64,000 bases of DNA from Siderastrea siderea (lineage: Eukaryota > Cnidaria > Anthozoa > Scleractinia > Rhizangiidae), in NCBI GenBank assembly GCA_964030785.1, contig OZ034968.1, forward strand, positions 52,781,230-52,845,229. The letters run 5' to 3'. Position numbers and translations under genes: made by a program. Below are positions 1-9,585 of this stretch, piece after piece (position 1 is the first letter of the stretch; each line of letters starts with the position of its first letter). The notes under the pieces are model-generated. The model saw only the letters and a list, made by a program, of their open reading frames with translations. It was not told where the DNA came from and made no database searches.

Positions 1-45
1 AACTGCTCAGGGAAGATCAGATGTAGGCTAGACTTTTGGCTCATC

Positions 46-575
46 TCAAAACAGTTATTAGATCGGGTTTCAAAAACCGACATCGGCGCGTACTACGACT
101 CAGATCATTCCCCCGTCATTATTTCAATTAAACCAGAGGAAACACAGGAAAAAAGAGGACCAGGTTACTGGAAGTTTAACAATTCTCTTCTGGAGAACGA
201 AGAATTTGTCACAAAAATGAGCTTTATTATCAAACATGCTTGTGAAAAACACAAAGGTACTGCTGACAAAAGGCTTTATTGGGAAATGTTAAAAATGGAG
301 ATTCGGATGTTCGCCATCCGTTTTGCCAAAAGGAAAGCTAACGCAGAAAGAAACTCGGAACAAAATCTTTCCCAAAAATTAGACGAATAAACTCACGTAT
401 CGACGCATTCCCAGAAAACATTTCCCTTGCAAACGAGGCCAAGAAACTCAAAATTGAATTAGACGAAATTGCTGTGCAGAAAACCAAAGGCTCCATAATT
501 AGGAGCAGAGCAAGATGGTACGAGTTGGGTGAGAAATGTAACAAATACTTCTTTAACCTAGACATATCACAAAAT
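46..575 (+). pseudogene. LINE ORF2 5' part: endonuclease tail and linker, frameshifted
   Basis: Reading from about base 46 gives an endonuclease C-terminus with the SDHSPV active-site block, then a GYWKFNNSLL linker typical of L1-type ORF2. That frame stops at about 388. The homologous reading continues in another frame (ending in KYFFNLDI) to about 575, after which a third frame becomes the long RT ORF. At least two indels therefore separate endonuclease from RT. The copy cannot make a full ORF2 protein. Confidence 0.7.
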
Positions 576-628
576 TAAAGACGCTCGAGGGTATTACTAT
601 TAATGACCCAACGTCCATTTTAAGCGCC

Positions 629-3151
629 ATGAAAAACTTTTACAACCAGCTTTATACCTCTCAAAAACCGCTAGCAGCTGCAGACCCATTATCTTTCTGT
701 GAATATGAATCTCTACCTAGACTGGACGACGAGAAACAAAGCCTTTGCGAAGGTTTAAAAACCGCAGAAGAATGCCTCGCCGCTTTAAACACTTTTCAAC
801 ATAATAAGTCGCCGGGCACGGACGGTTTATCTGCAGAGTTCTATCTACGCTTCTGGAAGGAGCTGTCGGGCCCTCTGATTGAGTGTCTCAACCATGGCGC
901 CTTACTGGGGGAGTTTTCTATCTCGCAGAGACAAGGAATCATCTCCCTGATCCCAAAAAAGAACAAAGATCCTTTACTGCTTAAAAACTGGCGCCCCCTC
1001 TCTCTCTTAAATACCGACTATAAATTAGTAACGAAATGTATTGCAAGGCGTTTAGAAAAGGTACTCCCTCTGTTAATAGAGCGGGACCAAACAGGGTACA
1101 TTAAAGGCAGATACATCGGTGAAAACATCCGCCTAATTACAGACGTAATTGAACAATGTGAAAATAAGGAAGGTATGATACTCTTTCTAGATTTTGAAAA
1201 GGCCTTCGACTCGTTAGAGTGGGACTACCTTTTTAAGGTTCTCGACACTATGAACTTTGGCCCAAGCTTTCTCAACTGGATTCGCACATTCTACAGCAAT
1301 ATTTCTAGCTGCGTTACTAACAATGGTCACTCTTCAGAGTTTTTTTCTTTACAAAGAGGAGTGAGACAGGGGTGTCCTCTTTCAGGATTGCTCTTGGTTC
1401 TCGCTTTAGAACCACTTGCACACCAAATAAGAATCACCGATTCCATTAAAGGTCTTGAAAACGGGAATAAGATCACTAAACTTAGTTTGTATGCAGACGA
1501 CACCACCGCCTTTATCCGCGACGACCCTTCTGCAGTGTCTCTATTTGCTCTCCTTGATCAGTTTAGCAATCTATCAGGTCTGAAAATTAATAGATCAAAA
1601 ACTGAGGGTCTGTGGCTAGGTCGTTGGAAACGCAGATTAGGAAAAGACGATACTTTTGGTATTTCGTGGCCGAAAGAATATGTCACTGCACTTGGAATAA
1701 CTTTCCCTTACAACGCTAATGTTGGAATTAAATTAAAGTTTGAAGAAAAGCTTGCGAAACTTAAAAAAGGTCTTAACATCTGGTGCAAAAGACATCTAAC
1801 CATCCTAGGCAGAATAGCTATCGTAAAGAATTTAGCAATCGCCAAACTTGTTTACTGCTGCTCCGTCTTAAACGTTCCTGCCGAATTCGTTAAAGAGGTC
1901 AACAGCACCATCTTCTCCTTTATCTGGAATTTCAAACCTGATAAAATTAAAAGAAAAACGTTGATTAGCCCAGTCTGCAAAGGCGGTTTAAATATGATTG
2001 GCTTCGAGGATGTCGTAAAATCTCTCAAGTTTACCTGGGTAAATCGTTATTGCGAATCGGCCGGCAGTCACTGGTGTGCCCGCCTTGATTCCTTATTAAG
2101 CAAAGTCGGAGGAGCTTTCCTATTTCAATGTAATTTCGACCTAAAATTTTTGAACCTCAATAATTTACCACCTTTCTATAAAAATATTCTAAAGGTGTGG
2201 CAAGAACTGAATTTCAAACAACCGCTAAATGCAAACGAATTCAAACAAGAATTTTTATGGAACAACCGGTTTATAAAAACAAATGGTAAGACGATATATT
2301 ACAAAACATGGGTTAATAAAGACATTTTAAAAATAAGTGATCTCCTCGACAATCACGACCAATTCCTTTCTTTCGAAAGTTTTAAACGCAAATTCAGCGT
2401 TCGATGCACTTTTCTCGACTACGCTGGCGTTCTTGCTGCTATCCCTAAAGCGTGGAAAAATGAAATCACGAGCAACATTGTCTGTGGTGTTAGCGAACTC
2501 TCAAAGGCTGTTTCTAATAGCGATGACGTGGTTTCCACAAAAAAAGCCCGTTTGATGCTTACGGAAAGGTCCTTCTCTCCCCCAATTGTCGAAATCACAC
2601 TAAGAAATCTAGTGTCAAACGTAAAGGATGTCTACGAACTTCCTTTTAGAGTCACCGTTGAAAAAAAATTAAGAAGCTTTCAGTATAAACTCGTGCACAA
2701 CATCATACCTACCAACCTTTCACTGTATAAAATGAAAATAAAAGAGTCACCACACTGCGAACACTACCGCTGTCAAAATGAAACACTTCTTCATAGGTTT
2801 TGCGAATGCCCCGAAGTTAAACTTTTTTGGGAAGACGTCATAGAATGGTGGAATACAAATCGCTCTGAAAATTTCAGTCCTACTTGGTCGGAAATCCTTT
2901 ATGGATACAGACCTGAGAACACCAGCCTTCACGCTTTTAATCACTATATTCTTATTGCTAAATATCATGTATACCTCGCAAGAAATCTGTCAGAGACTCC
3001 TAGCATAAAGGTCTTTCTTGCCTTACTGGAAAGTAGAGTCAAATGTGAAAGACAAATGGCTATTAAAAACTCTAGCTTTAAAAAATATGAAGCAAAGTGG
3101 ACCACTCTCTGCATAAGCGATGCGGTAGCTTTTGCACCACTATCAAAATAA
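629..3151 (+). CDS. LINE ORF2 reverse transcriptase region
   Basis: An 840-residue open frame from the first Met, in fact a fragment of ORF2. It contains the RT fingers (SPGTDGLSAEFYLRFW, about residue 62), the palm motif A block LFLDFEKAFDSLEW (about 186), GVRQGCPLSGLL (about 246) and the catalytic YADDT (about 290). The C-terminus has a Cys/His-rich stretch (HCEHYRC...HRFCECPEVKLFW, about residues 710-740) typical of L1/Tx1 ORF2 tails. It would copy element RNA at a nicked target. Upstream frameshifts cut it off from its endonuclease, so the Met at 629 is only the first ATG after the last break. Confidence 0.85.
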   Translation: MKNFYNQLYTSQKPLAAADPLSFCEYESLPRLDDEKQSLCEGLKTAEECLAALNTFQHNKSPGTDGLSAEFYLRFWKELSGPLIECLNHGALLGEFSISQRQGIISLIPKKNKDPLLLKNWRPLSLLNTDYKLVTKCIARRLEKVLPLLIERDQTGYIKGRYIGENIRLITDVIEQCENKEGMILFLDFEKAFDSLEWDYLFKVLDTMNFGPSFLNWIRTFYSNISSCVTNNGHSSEFFSLQRGVRQGCPLSGLLLVLALEPLAHQIRITDSIKGLENGNKITKLSLYADDTTAFIRDDPSAVSLFALLDQFSNLSGLKINRSKTEGLWLGRWKRRLGKDDTFGISWPKEYVTALGITFPYNANVGIKLKFEEKLAKLKKGLNIWCKRHLTILGRIAIVKNLAIAKLVYCCSVLNVPAEFVKEVNSTIFSFIWNFKPDKIKRKTLISPVCKGGLNMIGFEDVVKSLKFTWVNRYCESAGSHWCARLDSLLSKVGGAFLFQCNFDLKFLNLNNLPPFYKNILKVWQELNFKQPLNANEFKQEFLWNNRFIKTNGKTIYYKTWVNKDILKISDLLDNHDQFLSFESFKRKFSVRCTFLDYAGVLAAIPKAWKNEITSNIVCGVSELSKAVSNSDDVVSTKKARLMLTERSFSPPIVEITLRNLVSNVKDVYELPFRVTVEKKLRSFQYKLVHNIIPTNLSLYKMKIKESPHCEHYRCQNETLLHRFCECPEVKLFWEDVIEWWNTNRSENFSPTWSEILYGYRPENTSLHAFNHYILIAKYHVYLARNLSETPSIKVFLALLESRVKCERQMAIKNSSFKKYEAKWTTLCISDAVAFAPLSK

Positions 3152-3440
3152 AGGAACCAGGTTAAGGTGCTTTTTTTTTCCCAACACTTTTTTGTCTGTT
3201 TTATTTATCCTTTTCATTTGAGCCTACTGTAAAGGTATATTTATCTTTGTCATTTTACTTTGACTGTATATTCCTACTTGCCCTGTTGTCAAAGTAAGGT
3301 GTTATATTGTTTCAGTTGTAAATAAGTCCTTCTTTTGTAAGTGTTGTATTAGTTCTGTAAATTAGCTCCTGTGTTTATGCTTTGTATTAGTCTTGTAAAC
3401 TAGCTCTTTTGTTAAGTTGAGTATATTAAAAAAAAAAAGT

Positions 3441-4231
3441 ATTTAACGTGCATCTTACGAAGAAACTTGTTGACGTATCTTAAATCAAGAATGAGCCTCT
3501 TCTTTCCATTTGCTTGAACAGATACGGATAAGGGGTTTACCACCTGGGGCGGTACATTGGTTTCCACAACACGACCCGACTCAACTAAATCTTGAACAGC
3601 CTCCTCAACAAACTCGGCATGTGAAAGAGACGATCTGTTGTTTTTGAAAACCGCTGGTTCCGGAAAACTAACGAGAGGTAACAACTATCCCCTTTCTATA
3701 ACGTTAAAAATAAAACTAGGGGTTCCAATACGCTTCCAAAATTCGAAGTTTTTACGAAGATCTCCCTTGACGTTGACACACGGCGGACTAGTACTTGACT
3801 CAAACTCAAACAATTCGCTATCGCAATGTACCTGAGCGATATTAGCAACCTCCTCATCAAAAACATTACTGCTTTGTACCGGGTTGAGTGTGGGCTCCAT
3901 GGCTGGATCTGTAGGGGCTGTATGAGTATCCTGGGGTGACTGTGGTTCCGCGATAAACACTTCGTGGGCTATCCCAGGAGGCAGTACATTGTCTTGCCCA
4001 GTGGCGGAGTTTGTGACATTTAAAGCATCTCGCGCGGTCCACGTAAGCATCTCTACCGCCTGAAAAAAGATGAAATAAAAGCAGTATCAAACGCAGATAA
4101 AAAGAAAAAACACCCGTAGAAACCTCAGAAAGGGGAGGTTGGGCGGGGTCAGATCTAAACGTCCGAAGCAGAAACAGCTCTAAAGTGCTAAGGTCGCAAG
4201 CGAGAGAGAGAGAATAAACTGAAAACAACAT
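3441..4231 (-). pseudogene. Retroelement gag/RT fragment (DIRS- or Gypsy-like)
   Basis: Three overlapping minus-strand frames read in order as a CCHC zinc knuckle (CFKCHKLRHWARQC, near 4090-4135), an acidic linker, then the start of a reverse transcriptase. The RT part has HAEFVEEAVQDLVESGRVVE and the LILDLRYVNKFL palm block near 3440-3500. The frame changes between these pieces near 3870 and 3685, and the RT is cut off at the LINE poly-A. This is a decayed fragment that the LINE abuts or interrupts. Assignment to DIRS/tyrosine-recombinase elements is from memory of similar cnidarian proteins; Gypsy is an alternative. Confidence 0.6.
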
Positions 4232-4348
4232 CTTAAATAGGAAAAACGAACAAATCGGAAGCTACGATAAGCACGCTACGACACTTAAAGGCGACAAACT
4301 GTAAGAAAGAATGCAAAGCTAAAATAACAGTGGAAAATATATTAGTAC

Positions 4349-4424
4349 GCTGTTGACTGTTTAGATGTTGTATAAAGCCGTCTACATAGTCTTTACCTAA
4401 GACTGTAAAAGTGTCATCTACATA
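4349..4424 (-). repeat. Inverted 76-bp copy of PLE internal segment
   Basis: This segment is the reverse complement of 4798-4872, which spans the YVDD catalytic codons. The two differ by one indel and about one substitution. The inverted copy keeps four T's where the sense copy has three, so it preserves the frame lost in the sense ORF. Confidence 0.85.
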
Positions 4425-4426
4425 CG

Positions 4427-5817
4427 ATTCTCATTCTCGTTTTGTGTCTACCATCAGCCATGAGCGAATACAAGAAAATGAAGTCATGGTATCTTTTGAC
4501 GTAGAATCGTTATTTACGAACGTGCCGATCGAGGGTGCCGTAAGGGCCGCATTATGCAAACTAGAAAACGATGCCGGTCTTGCCGACCGCACAAACCTTA
4601 CACCTACACAAATTGCCGACCTTTTAAACTTTGTCTTAAGATCCACGTATTTCCAATACAACGGGTCGATTTACGAACAGAAAGACGGAGCAACCATGGG
4701 GAGCCCTGTCTCCGCGGTCATTGCTAACCTTTACATGGAAGAGTTTGAGGAACGGGCGATAGCAACAGCGACCTATAAACCTAAGATCTGGAAGCGATAT
4801 GTAGATGACACTTTACAGTCTTAGGTAAAGACTATGTAGACGGCTTTTTACAACATCTAAACAGTCAACAGCCTACTATTCGTTTTACCATGGAAATCGA
4901 GAAAGATAACACTATCCCCTTTCTCGACACGCGAGTTTCAAGGGATTCAAACGGTCTTCTCACCACCACTGTTTACAGAAAGCCCACCCACACTGACCAA
5001 TACCTAGCCTATAATTCACATCATCCTCAGTCAGTGAAACGTGGTATTGTTAAGTGTCTATACGACCGAGCCAAACACCTCACATCAAAACCATCAGCTA
5101 TCTCTAAAGAAAAGAAACATTTATCATCGGTACTTGTTTCGAACGGATATCCTTCTTCATTTGTACGAAAGCTCACAAAGACAACAAGACCAACAGCCAA
5201 CAAAGAACCTACGCAGGAATTTAAATCTACTGCGGTTCTACCCTACATAAAAGGTGTATTAGAGGTTCTTCGCCGCTGCCTACAACAACAAGGCGTACGC
5301 ACCGTCTTCAAATCAGACACAACTCTTAGGTCTCACTTAGTGCGACCGAAAGACACCCTTGAACCAACTAAACAAGACGGTGTCGTCTATAAAAAAAATT
5401 CCATGCGAATGCGGCAAAGTATACATCGGGGAAACAGGGAGAGCGATGCAAGACAGGATTAAAGAACACGACAGAGATATACGGCTTGCTCGTACGCAAA
5501 CCTCCGCAGTTTAGGAACACGCTAACGAAACGGGGCATCTTCCTATTTGGAAAGAAGTTAAGTTTATTGATCGTGATCCTCACTGGTACACACGTAGGGT
5601 CAAAGAGGCTATCCATATAAGACTTCATCCTAATAACATCAATAGAGATAGAGGAATCGAAATTCCAGAAACTTGGATACCTACGATAAGAAAGCATAAC
5701 AGCCGACCAACCACAAAGCGGACCTGTGAGGGAACAACATCTAATAGTCGGAATAATAATGAGGATCGAAATGCACCAATAGCAGCGAACCATCATGCTA
5801 CAAATAGCGACATGTAA
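4427..5817 (+). pseudogene. PLE reverse transcriptase plus GIY-YIG endonuclease, broken
   Basis: PLE RT motifs are clear: SFDVESLFTNVP, YEQKDGATMGSPVSAVIANL, YVDDT. After a missing T near 4812 the frame shifts. The second piece (4890-5395) carries FLDTRVSRDSNGLLTTTVYRKPTHTD. A one-base change in the A-run at 5391-5398 leads to the GIY-YIG frame (CGKVYIGETGR, then a TAG at 5512-5514) ending at 5817. In the family, RT copies the RNA and GIY-YIG nicks DNA. The start is lost: the sense sequence begins inside the RT. Confidence 0.8.
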
Positions 5818-5833
5818 ACAATTGACCTCATCG

Positions 5834-5868
5834 CTTGATGAAGACTAGCAGTATTGCAGTCGAAACGT
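5834..5868 (+). ncRNA. Hammerhead-ribozyme-like core in PLE tail
   Basis: The 3' part of the PLE has a CTTGATGA box, a small stem-loop (GACT paired with AGTC around an 11-base loop), then GAAAC. This is the order of a hammerhead core (CUGAUGA, stem II, GAAA). Hammerheads are established in Penelope-like elements. The first box has an extra or changed base relative to CUGAUGA, and stem I/III pairing was not resolved. Activity cannot be claimed. Confidence 0.5.
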
Positions 5869-6069
5869 CGCGATCAACAACTCAAAGCGATTCCATCGTG
5901 AGACAAACGAATAAACGTTCATCTTACCTAAAGTGTGTAATGTAATAATCTTAGTTAATGACTGGCCTGCCTTGATTAGCGTTGCTATTTGCGGGTCAGT
6001 ATGACATGTACTTTATACCTTTGAAATAAATACTTTTGTACCTGTAGTTGAACGGGTGTCATTAGAATT

Positions 6070-6630
6070 TCATTTCACGAGCAATATTATGAAACAAAAC
6101 GTCAGAATTTGAAAATAATGCCTCCAAAAACCAGTGATTGAGATGTGACAAGAAATTAAGAACCAGGCAGTGACCTTACTACCTGCTTGTCCAACGGACA
6201 ACACACCGTTAATTCCAAACTCTTCTTTTTCTAGTTTGTCGTGTTCAGGCAAGAAAGGAGCTCGGTATGTGGACGTCAGCATTAAATATGTCAGCGGATT
6301 AAAATCAGGATTCTTCTCCTTTATGCATCGTTCCCTTAGGTGGTAATGTGTTTGTCCGTGATGTTGCGTGCCTTGCATGTTTGATAACTGATTTATATTC
6401 TTTGGTTGCAGGAACAACGTCTTCTGGAGGTAGGAGAGCATGGTCATGCAAACGGATTGCTGAGTTGCATTCATAGCATTGATATGCTTCGCCTTCAGAA
6501 AGCTAACATAAGGTACACTTAGTGCAAGGAGGGGAATATGACTGTTGACTTGGACATGTACATGTAGCTGATCGCGTTGTTTCTGAACGCTGACGCACAC
6601 GTCTTCCTTTCCGACACAGGTGGCCAACAT
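6070..6630 (-). CDS. Unrecognised 186-aa open frame next to SWIM remnant
   Basis: An open frame of 186 codons from a Met. I do not recognise a family. It overlaps the basic tail of the SWIM remnant in another frame and may be noncoding or part of the same dead gene. It shows no signal peptide or clear motif; only the C-terminal 20 residues are strongly hydrophobic. Confidence 0.2.
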   Translation of the reverse strand: MLATCVGKEDVCVSVQKQRDQLHVHVQVNSHIPLLALSVPYVSFLKAKHINAMNATQQSVCMTMLSYLQKTLFLQPKNINQLSNMQGTQHHGQTHYHLRERCIKEKNPDFNPLTYLMLTSTYRAPFLPEHDKLEKEEFGINGVLSVGQAGSKVTAWFLISCHISITGFWRHYFQILTFCFIILLVK

Positions 6631-6905
6631 TGACGTCTAGGTTACTTACTTTAGTAATGTTTCTTTTCTTGGACATTGCCTGCTTGTAAAAGAAACCTAA
6701 ATACTAATTCAAAGTGTTCTCCCGTTCAGCAACTGCTAAAGCATTCGGACATATTAACAGACTTCCAGTTTGCACACTCACACTCCACTTTGCCAGTGAT
6801 GTCGTCCATGACCACATGATCAGGTCTTCTTTGCGAGAAACTTGTGACCGGAAATGACAGATCTTCATCTCCTGTTGGTGGTCCTAGCCAAACAGTCTTC
6901 ATGGT
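6470..6905 (-). pseudogene. SWIM-type zinc finger protein remnant
   Basis: Reading the minus strand from about 6902 gives a coding-like stretch with TGKVECECANWKSVN, then a frame change, then CPNALAVAEREN. Together these match the SWIM zinc finger pattern CxC...CxH, with Asn in place of His. A basic tail (RKGRRVRQR) follows after a stop near 6700. SWIM domains are common in transposase-like and host proteins. The frameshift, stop and missing His mark it as a decayed copy. Confidence 0.45.
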
Positions 6906-7115
6906 CGGCCGGTGTGTGTGTGTCGGGTGGGAGGGGGGGGGGGGGTATACCCGATAAAAGTAGCCACTATTACCCTCGATATTCTCAAAATCGAAAGCAG
7001 CGTAGTATACTGTCTACCCGACGTTTGTAGTAAGCAAAGCAAGCGGTTCAGATCTTACCCTTTTGGTCAGTCTACCAATACATTATCAGGGTTTATTCTA
7101 CAAATTGGCCAATAA

Positions 7116-8634
7116 GGGCCCAATGAGGGCCCAGTGGACCCAGTGGGTTCTGTAATTGTAGGTGGGCCTTTTTCAAGAAAGGGTGTCCAACAAAGGAGCG
7201 ACAGAGAAGGCTTGGTCTCGAGTAACTGCAGAATCCCGGATGTTTGTCTGGTAGAATAATAGCTCTCGTCACTCTCAAATGGTGGCTTTCCTTGTTTTCT
7301 TTTTGTTTTTGTTTTTTTGGTATCGTTACATATGCATGGAAGAAGAAAGAGTAACTCGGAAGAAAGTGCAGAAAGAAAGTGCAGATAACGAATACAGAAA
7401 CAAACGACAGAGACAAAGGCAATTGAGACAGTAAGAGGCTAGAAATTTCGAAGTATAGAGCGGCGTTCGTATCAATGTTATCGTCAGTGATGTTTCCGAA
7501 TACTTTATTCAGAAAGTTAATACTTATTCTTCGGCACAATTTTGTGCGCCTCATTTGACACGCCAACGTAAATCTTATGCGGCATTTTTTCGAACTGCGG
7601 AAATCCCGCAAAGCCGCGGTCTAGAATAAACCCGCTCCTGCTACCGATGTCACCGTAGAACAGAGGACGTGCAATCGCTCGCGAAGCAAACAACTCGATT
7701 TTGATTCCATGCCAAGGAGAGATTTTTTTTTTACTTACACCTTTCACGACCAATAAGAAAGTTGAATTTAACAGCAACAATCAAAAAATAACCTTCATCC
7801 TCTGAAATAAATTAAAAAAAACAATAAAGTTTTATTTTAATTTATAGTTCAGAAGTAGACATAAGAACTCAATTCAATCTGCTTTTAAACGCTGTGTACC
7901 TTAAAAGCTGTGGATGTGGCTCTCCCAGCAGAACACATAGCCTCATTCGTGTTCTTAATTTCGCAGTCACTTACCCGAGACCTCTTGTTTTTGCTTGGCC
8001 AAACAAATACTCGTCGCCTCTTTCGCTTCACAGGCTAGGACTCATTTCTTGAGAGAATGACTGTAATATGTTTTGCACCTTAAGGTAAGGCAGCTGGAGA
8101 ACAACGGCGGGGGGGCTAATGCCCTTCTTGTATTCAATTAGAGCATTTTCTGAAATTATAAGTACCAAGGAAAAAAAAAAGGTGGAGCTCCGCTGTTAGG
8201 CTTGGCTAAATCTATATATTAAAATGTTTCCAAAGAAGGAGAAAGGAGGTAGAAGATAGAGAAATTAAGAAACTTTTGACACATGAAGATTTGAAGGTGT
8301 TTGAAATTCACAGCTAATAATTATAGGTGGACGCCAAAAAAGTTCAGTTGGTATCAACATTCTACCCATTGGCGATACAGTATTTCGCACTAGGTCTGCA
8401 CGCTGAAGACTATTTCATTTTTAAGCACTTTTAATAGCTTTTTAGTACTTTTTATTCGTCCACGCCTTAGTAGAATACAGTCTGGAAGAATAACTGTGGA
8501 CGTGTCTCTTTTATTCTGTTTTTTGTACTGCTTAAAATGTGTAGTATTAAACGCACTTTTGCTTTCCAAGTCGTTGTTTGAGTAACTTCTACGTTATCGA
8601 AAGATAATGATCTAAAAAAATATGTGCAATATTT
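7116..8634. other. Stretch without a supported gene
   Basis: Minus-strand frames (for example 7517-7780, ending KIVPKNKY) are open but match nothing I know. The segment 8188-8222 (TTAGGCTTGGCTAAATCT and following) recurs at 16788-16818, so it belongs to a dispersed repeat. Poly-purine and T-runs fill the rest. Confidence 0.4.
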
Positions 8635-9585
8635 TTACAACCAAGAGTCTCTGCACACTGAGTTAACAGTCACCTCATTTCTCTGAAATCGCATTCGTTG
8701 TAGTGTATTCTTGATTGCACTTCGAAACTCCTTTACGCGCCAAAAATAAACAAACGGATTTAGAGAAGAATTGATGAATATGATGGTACCCGAAACTTCT
8801 AAAGACATTTTCTTTGCAAGGCTGTGACCACCAAGTTGGATAAACGCTGCCGTGCAAAGATACGGAAAATAGCACAGAAAAAGAAGAAAGCAAACGATGA
8901 ATGTGTTAAGCACCGATCTCGTGTAGCTGTTGAAATTAACGCGACTGGAAGACTTCGTTTCTTGGAACTGTGGCTGATTGTAAATGTTATTACGGTGTCT
9001 TCTAATAACTTGGTAAATCTTGCAATACATGACAACTATAATAGAAAAACATGTGGTGGAAGAAGCAAATCCCAGAAAGTAAAACGTTCGCAGGCTGTGG
9101 GTCCACATAAATCCCCATATCGCAGACAGCAACCAGGAGCCGACGATAAACACTGATATCCTTTTGCTTGTTACAATACATCGGTATCTCAAGTGCAGAA
9201 ATAAAACCAGGTATCTGTCTATGCTGATCAAGGTCGCCGTTATAAACGAAACTCCTGATAAAAGGCTCGAAATGACGTCAAAGGCATCAAGAAGTGCTTG
9301 TTGTCCATCTTTCTCCGTGATGAGGAAGTATAGTCTGGATATAACATACAAAGGCTGCGTTACTGTGCCAACCAAGAAATCTGTCAGTGAAAGGGTGAAC
9401 AACAGAGTGTTTGACGGCGAGTGAAGAGATTTTGTTCGCCAGATAGAGAGAAGAATGACGGCGTTTCCAAGAGCAGCAATAAAGAGACTCATCACGTTAA
9501 CGACGCAATTGGCAATCAAACATGATCTTAATCTGGCGATTGAATAAGTCTGATTTACTGCATATTCACGGATGAATTCTTCCAT
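8635..9585 (-). CDS. Class A (rhodopsin-like) G protein-coupled receptor
   Basis: A complete intronless receptor of 316 residues with seven hydrophobic segments. TM1 spans about 25-50 (LFIAALGNAVILLSIW with the conserved GN). TM2 has LSLTDFLVG (the conserved LxxxD). TM3 ends in IDRYLVLF (DRY). TM6 holds CFLLFLCYFPY, and TM7 ends NSSLNPFVYF (NPxxY). The N-terminus has an NQT glycosylation site. No Cys is visible before TM3 or in the second outer loop. The usual disulfide is thus missing, as in melanocortin, cannabinoid and LPA/S1P receptors. It would signal from the plasma membrane; the ligand is unknown. Many such intronless orphan receptors occur in cnidarians. Confidence 0.9.
   Translation of the reverse strand: MEEFIREYAVNQTYSIARLRSCLIANCVVNVMSLFIAALGNAVILLSIWRTKSLHSPSNTLLFTLSLTDFLVGTVTQPLYVISRLYFLITEKDGQQALLDAFDVISSLLSGVSFITATLISIDRYLVLFLHLRYRCIVTSKRISVFIVGSWLLSAIWGFMWTHSLRTFYFLGFASSTTCFSIIVVMYCKIYQVIRRHRNNIYNQPQFQETKSSSRVNFNSYTRSVLNTFIVCFLLFLCYFPYLCTAAFIQLGGHSLAKKMSLEVSGTIIFINSSLNPFVYFWRVKEFRSAIKNTLQRMRFQRNEVTVNSVCRDSWL

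Larger units (their letters stand above)
1..3440 (+). mobile_element. L1/Tx1-type LINE retrotransposon, 5' cut by window, ORF2 broken
   Basis: Remnant of a non-LTR retrotransposon. The first 600 bases carry the tail of an apurinic endonuclease (the SDHSPV motif is near 103-120) and the linker to the reverse transcriptase. The RT frame runs 629-3151, followed by about 280 bases of 3' UTR and an A-run at 3428-3438. That A-run looks like the poly-A tail and so the 3' boundary. The linker is split by frame changes near 385 and 570, so ORF2 is not intact. The 5' end lies outside the window. L1/Tx1 assignment rests on the DQTGYIKGRYIGENIRLI block and is from family knowledge; the exact clade was not tested. 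Confidence 0.85.
4349..6050 (+). mobile_element. Penelope-like element (PLE), degenerate, with 5' inverted segment
   Basis: A Penelope-like retroelement with RT and GIY-YIG parts in canonical order. Its 5' end is an inverted 76-bp copy of its own internal sequence. The 3' region holds a hammerhead-like motif and a noncoding tail ending about 6030-6060. The coding frame has at least two frameshifts and one stop, so it is dead. The 3' boundary is an estimate from where recognisable sequence fades. Confidence 0.8.
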
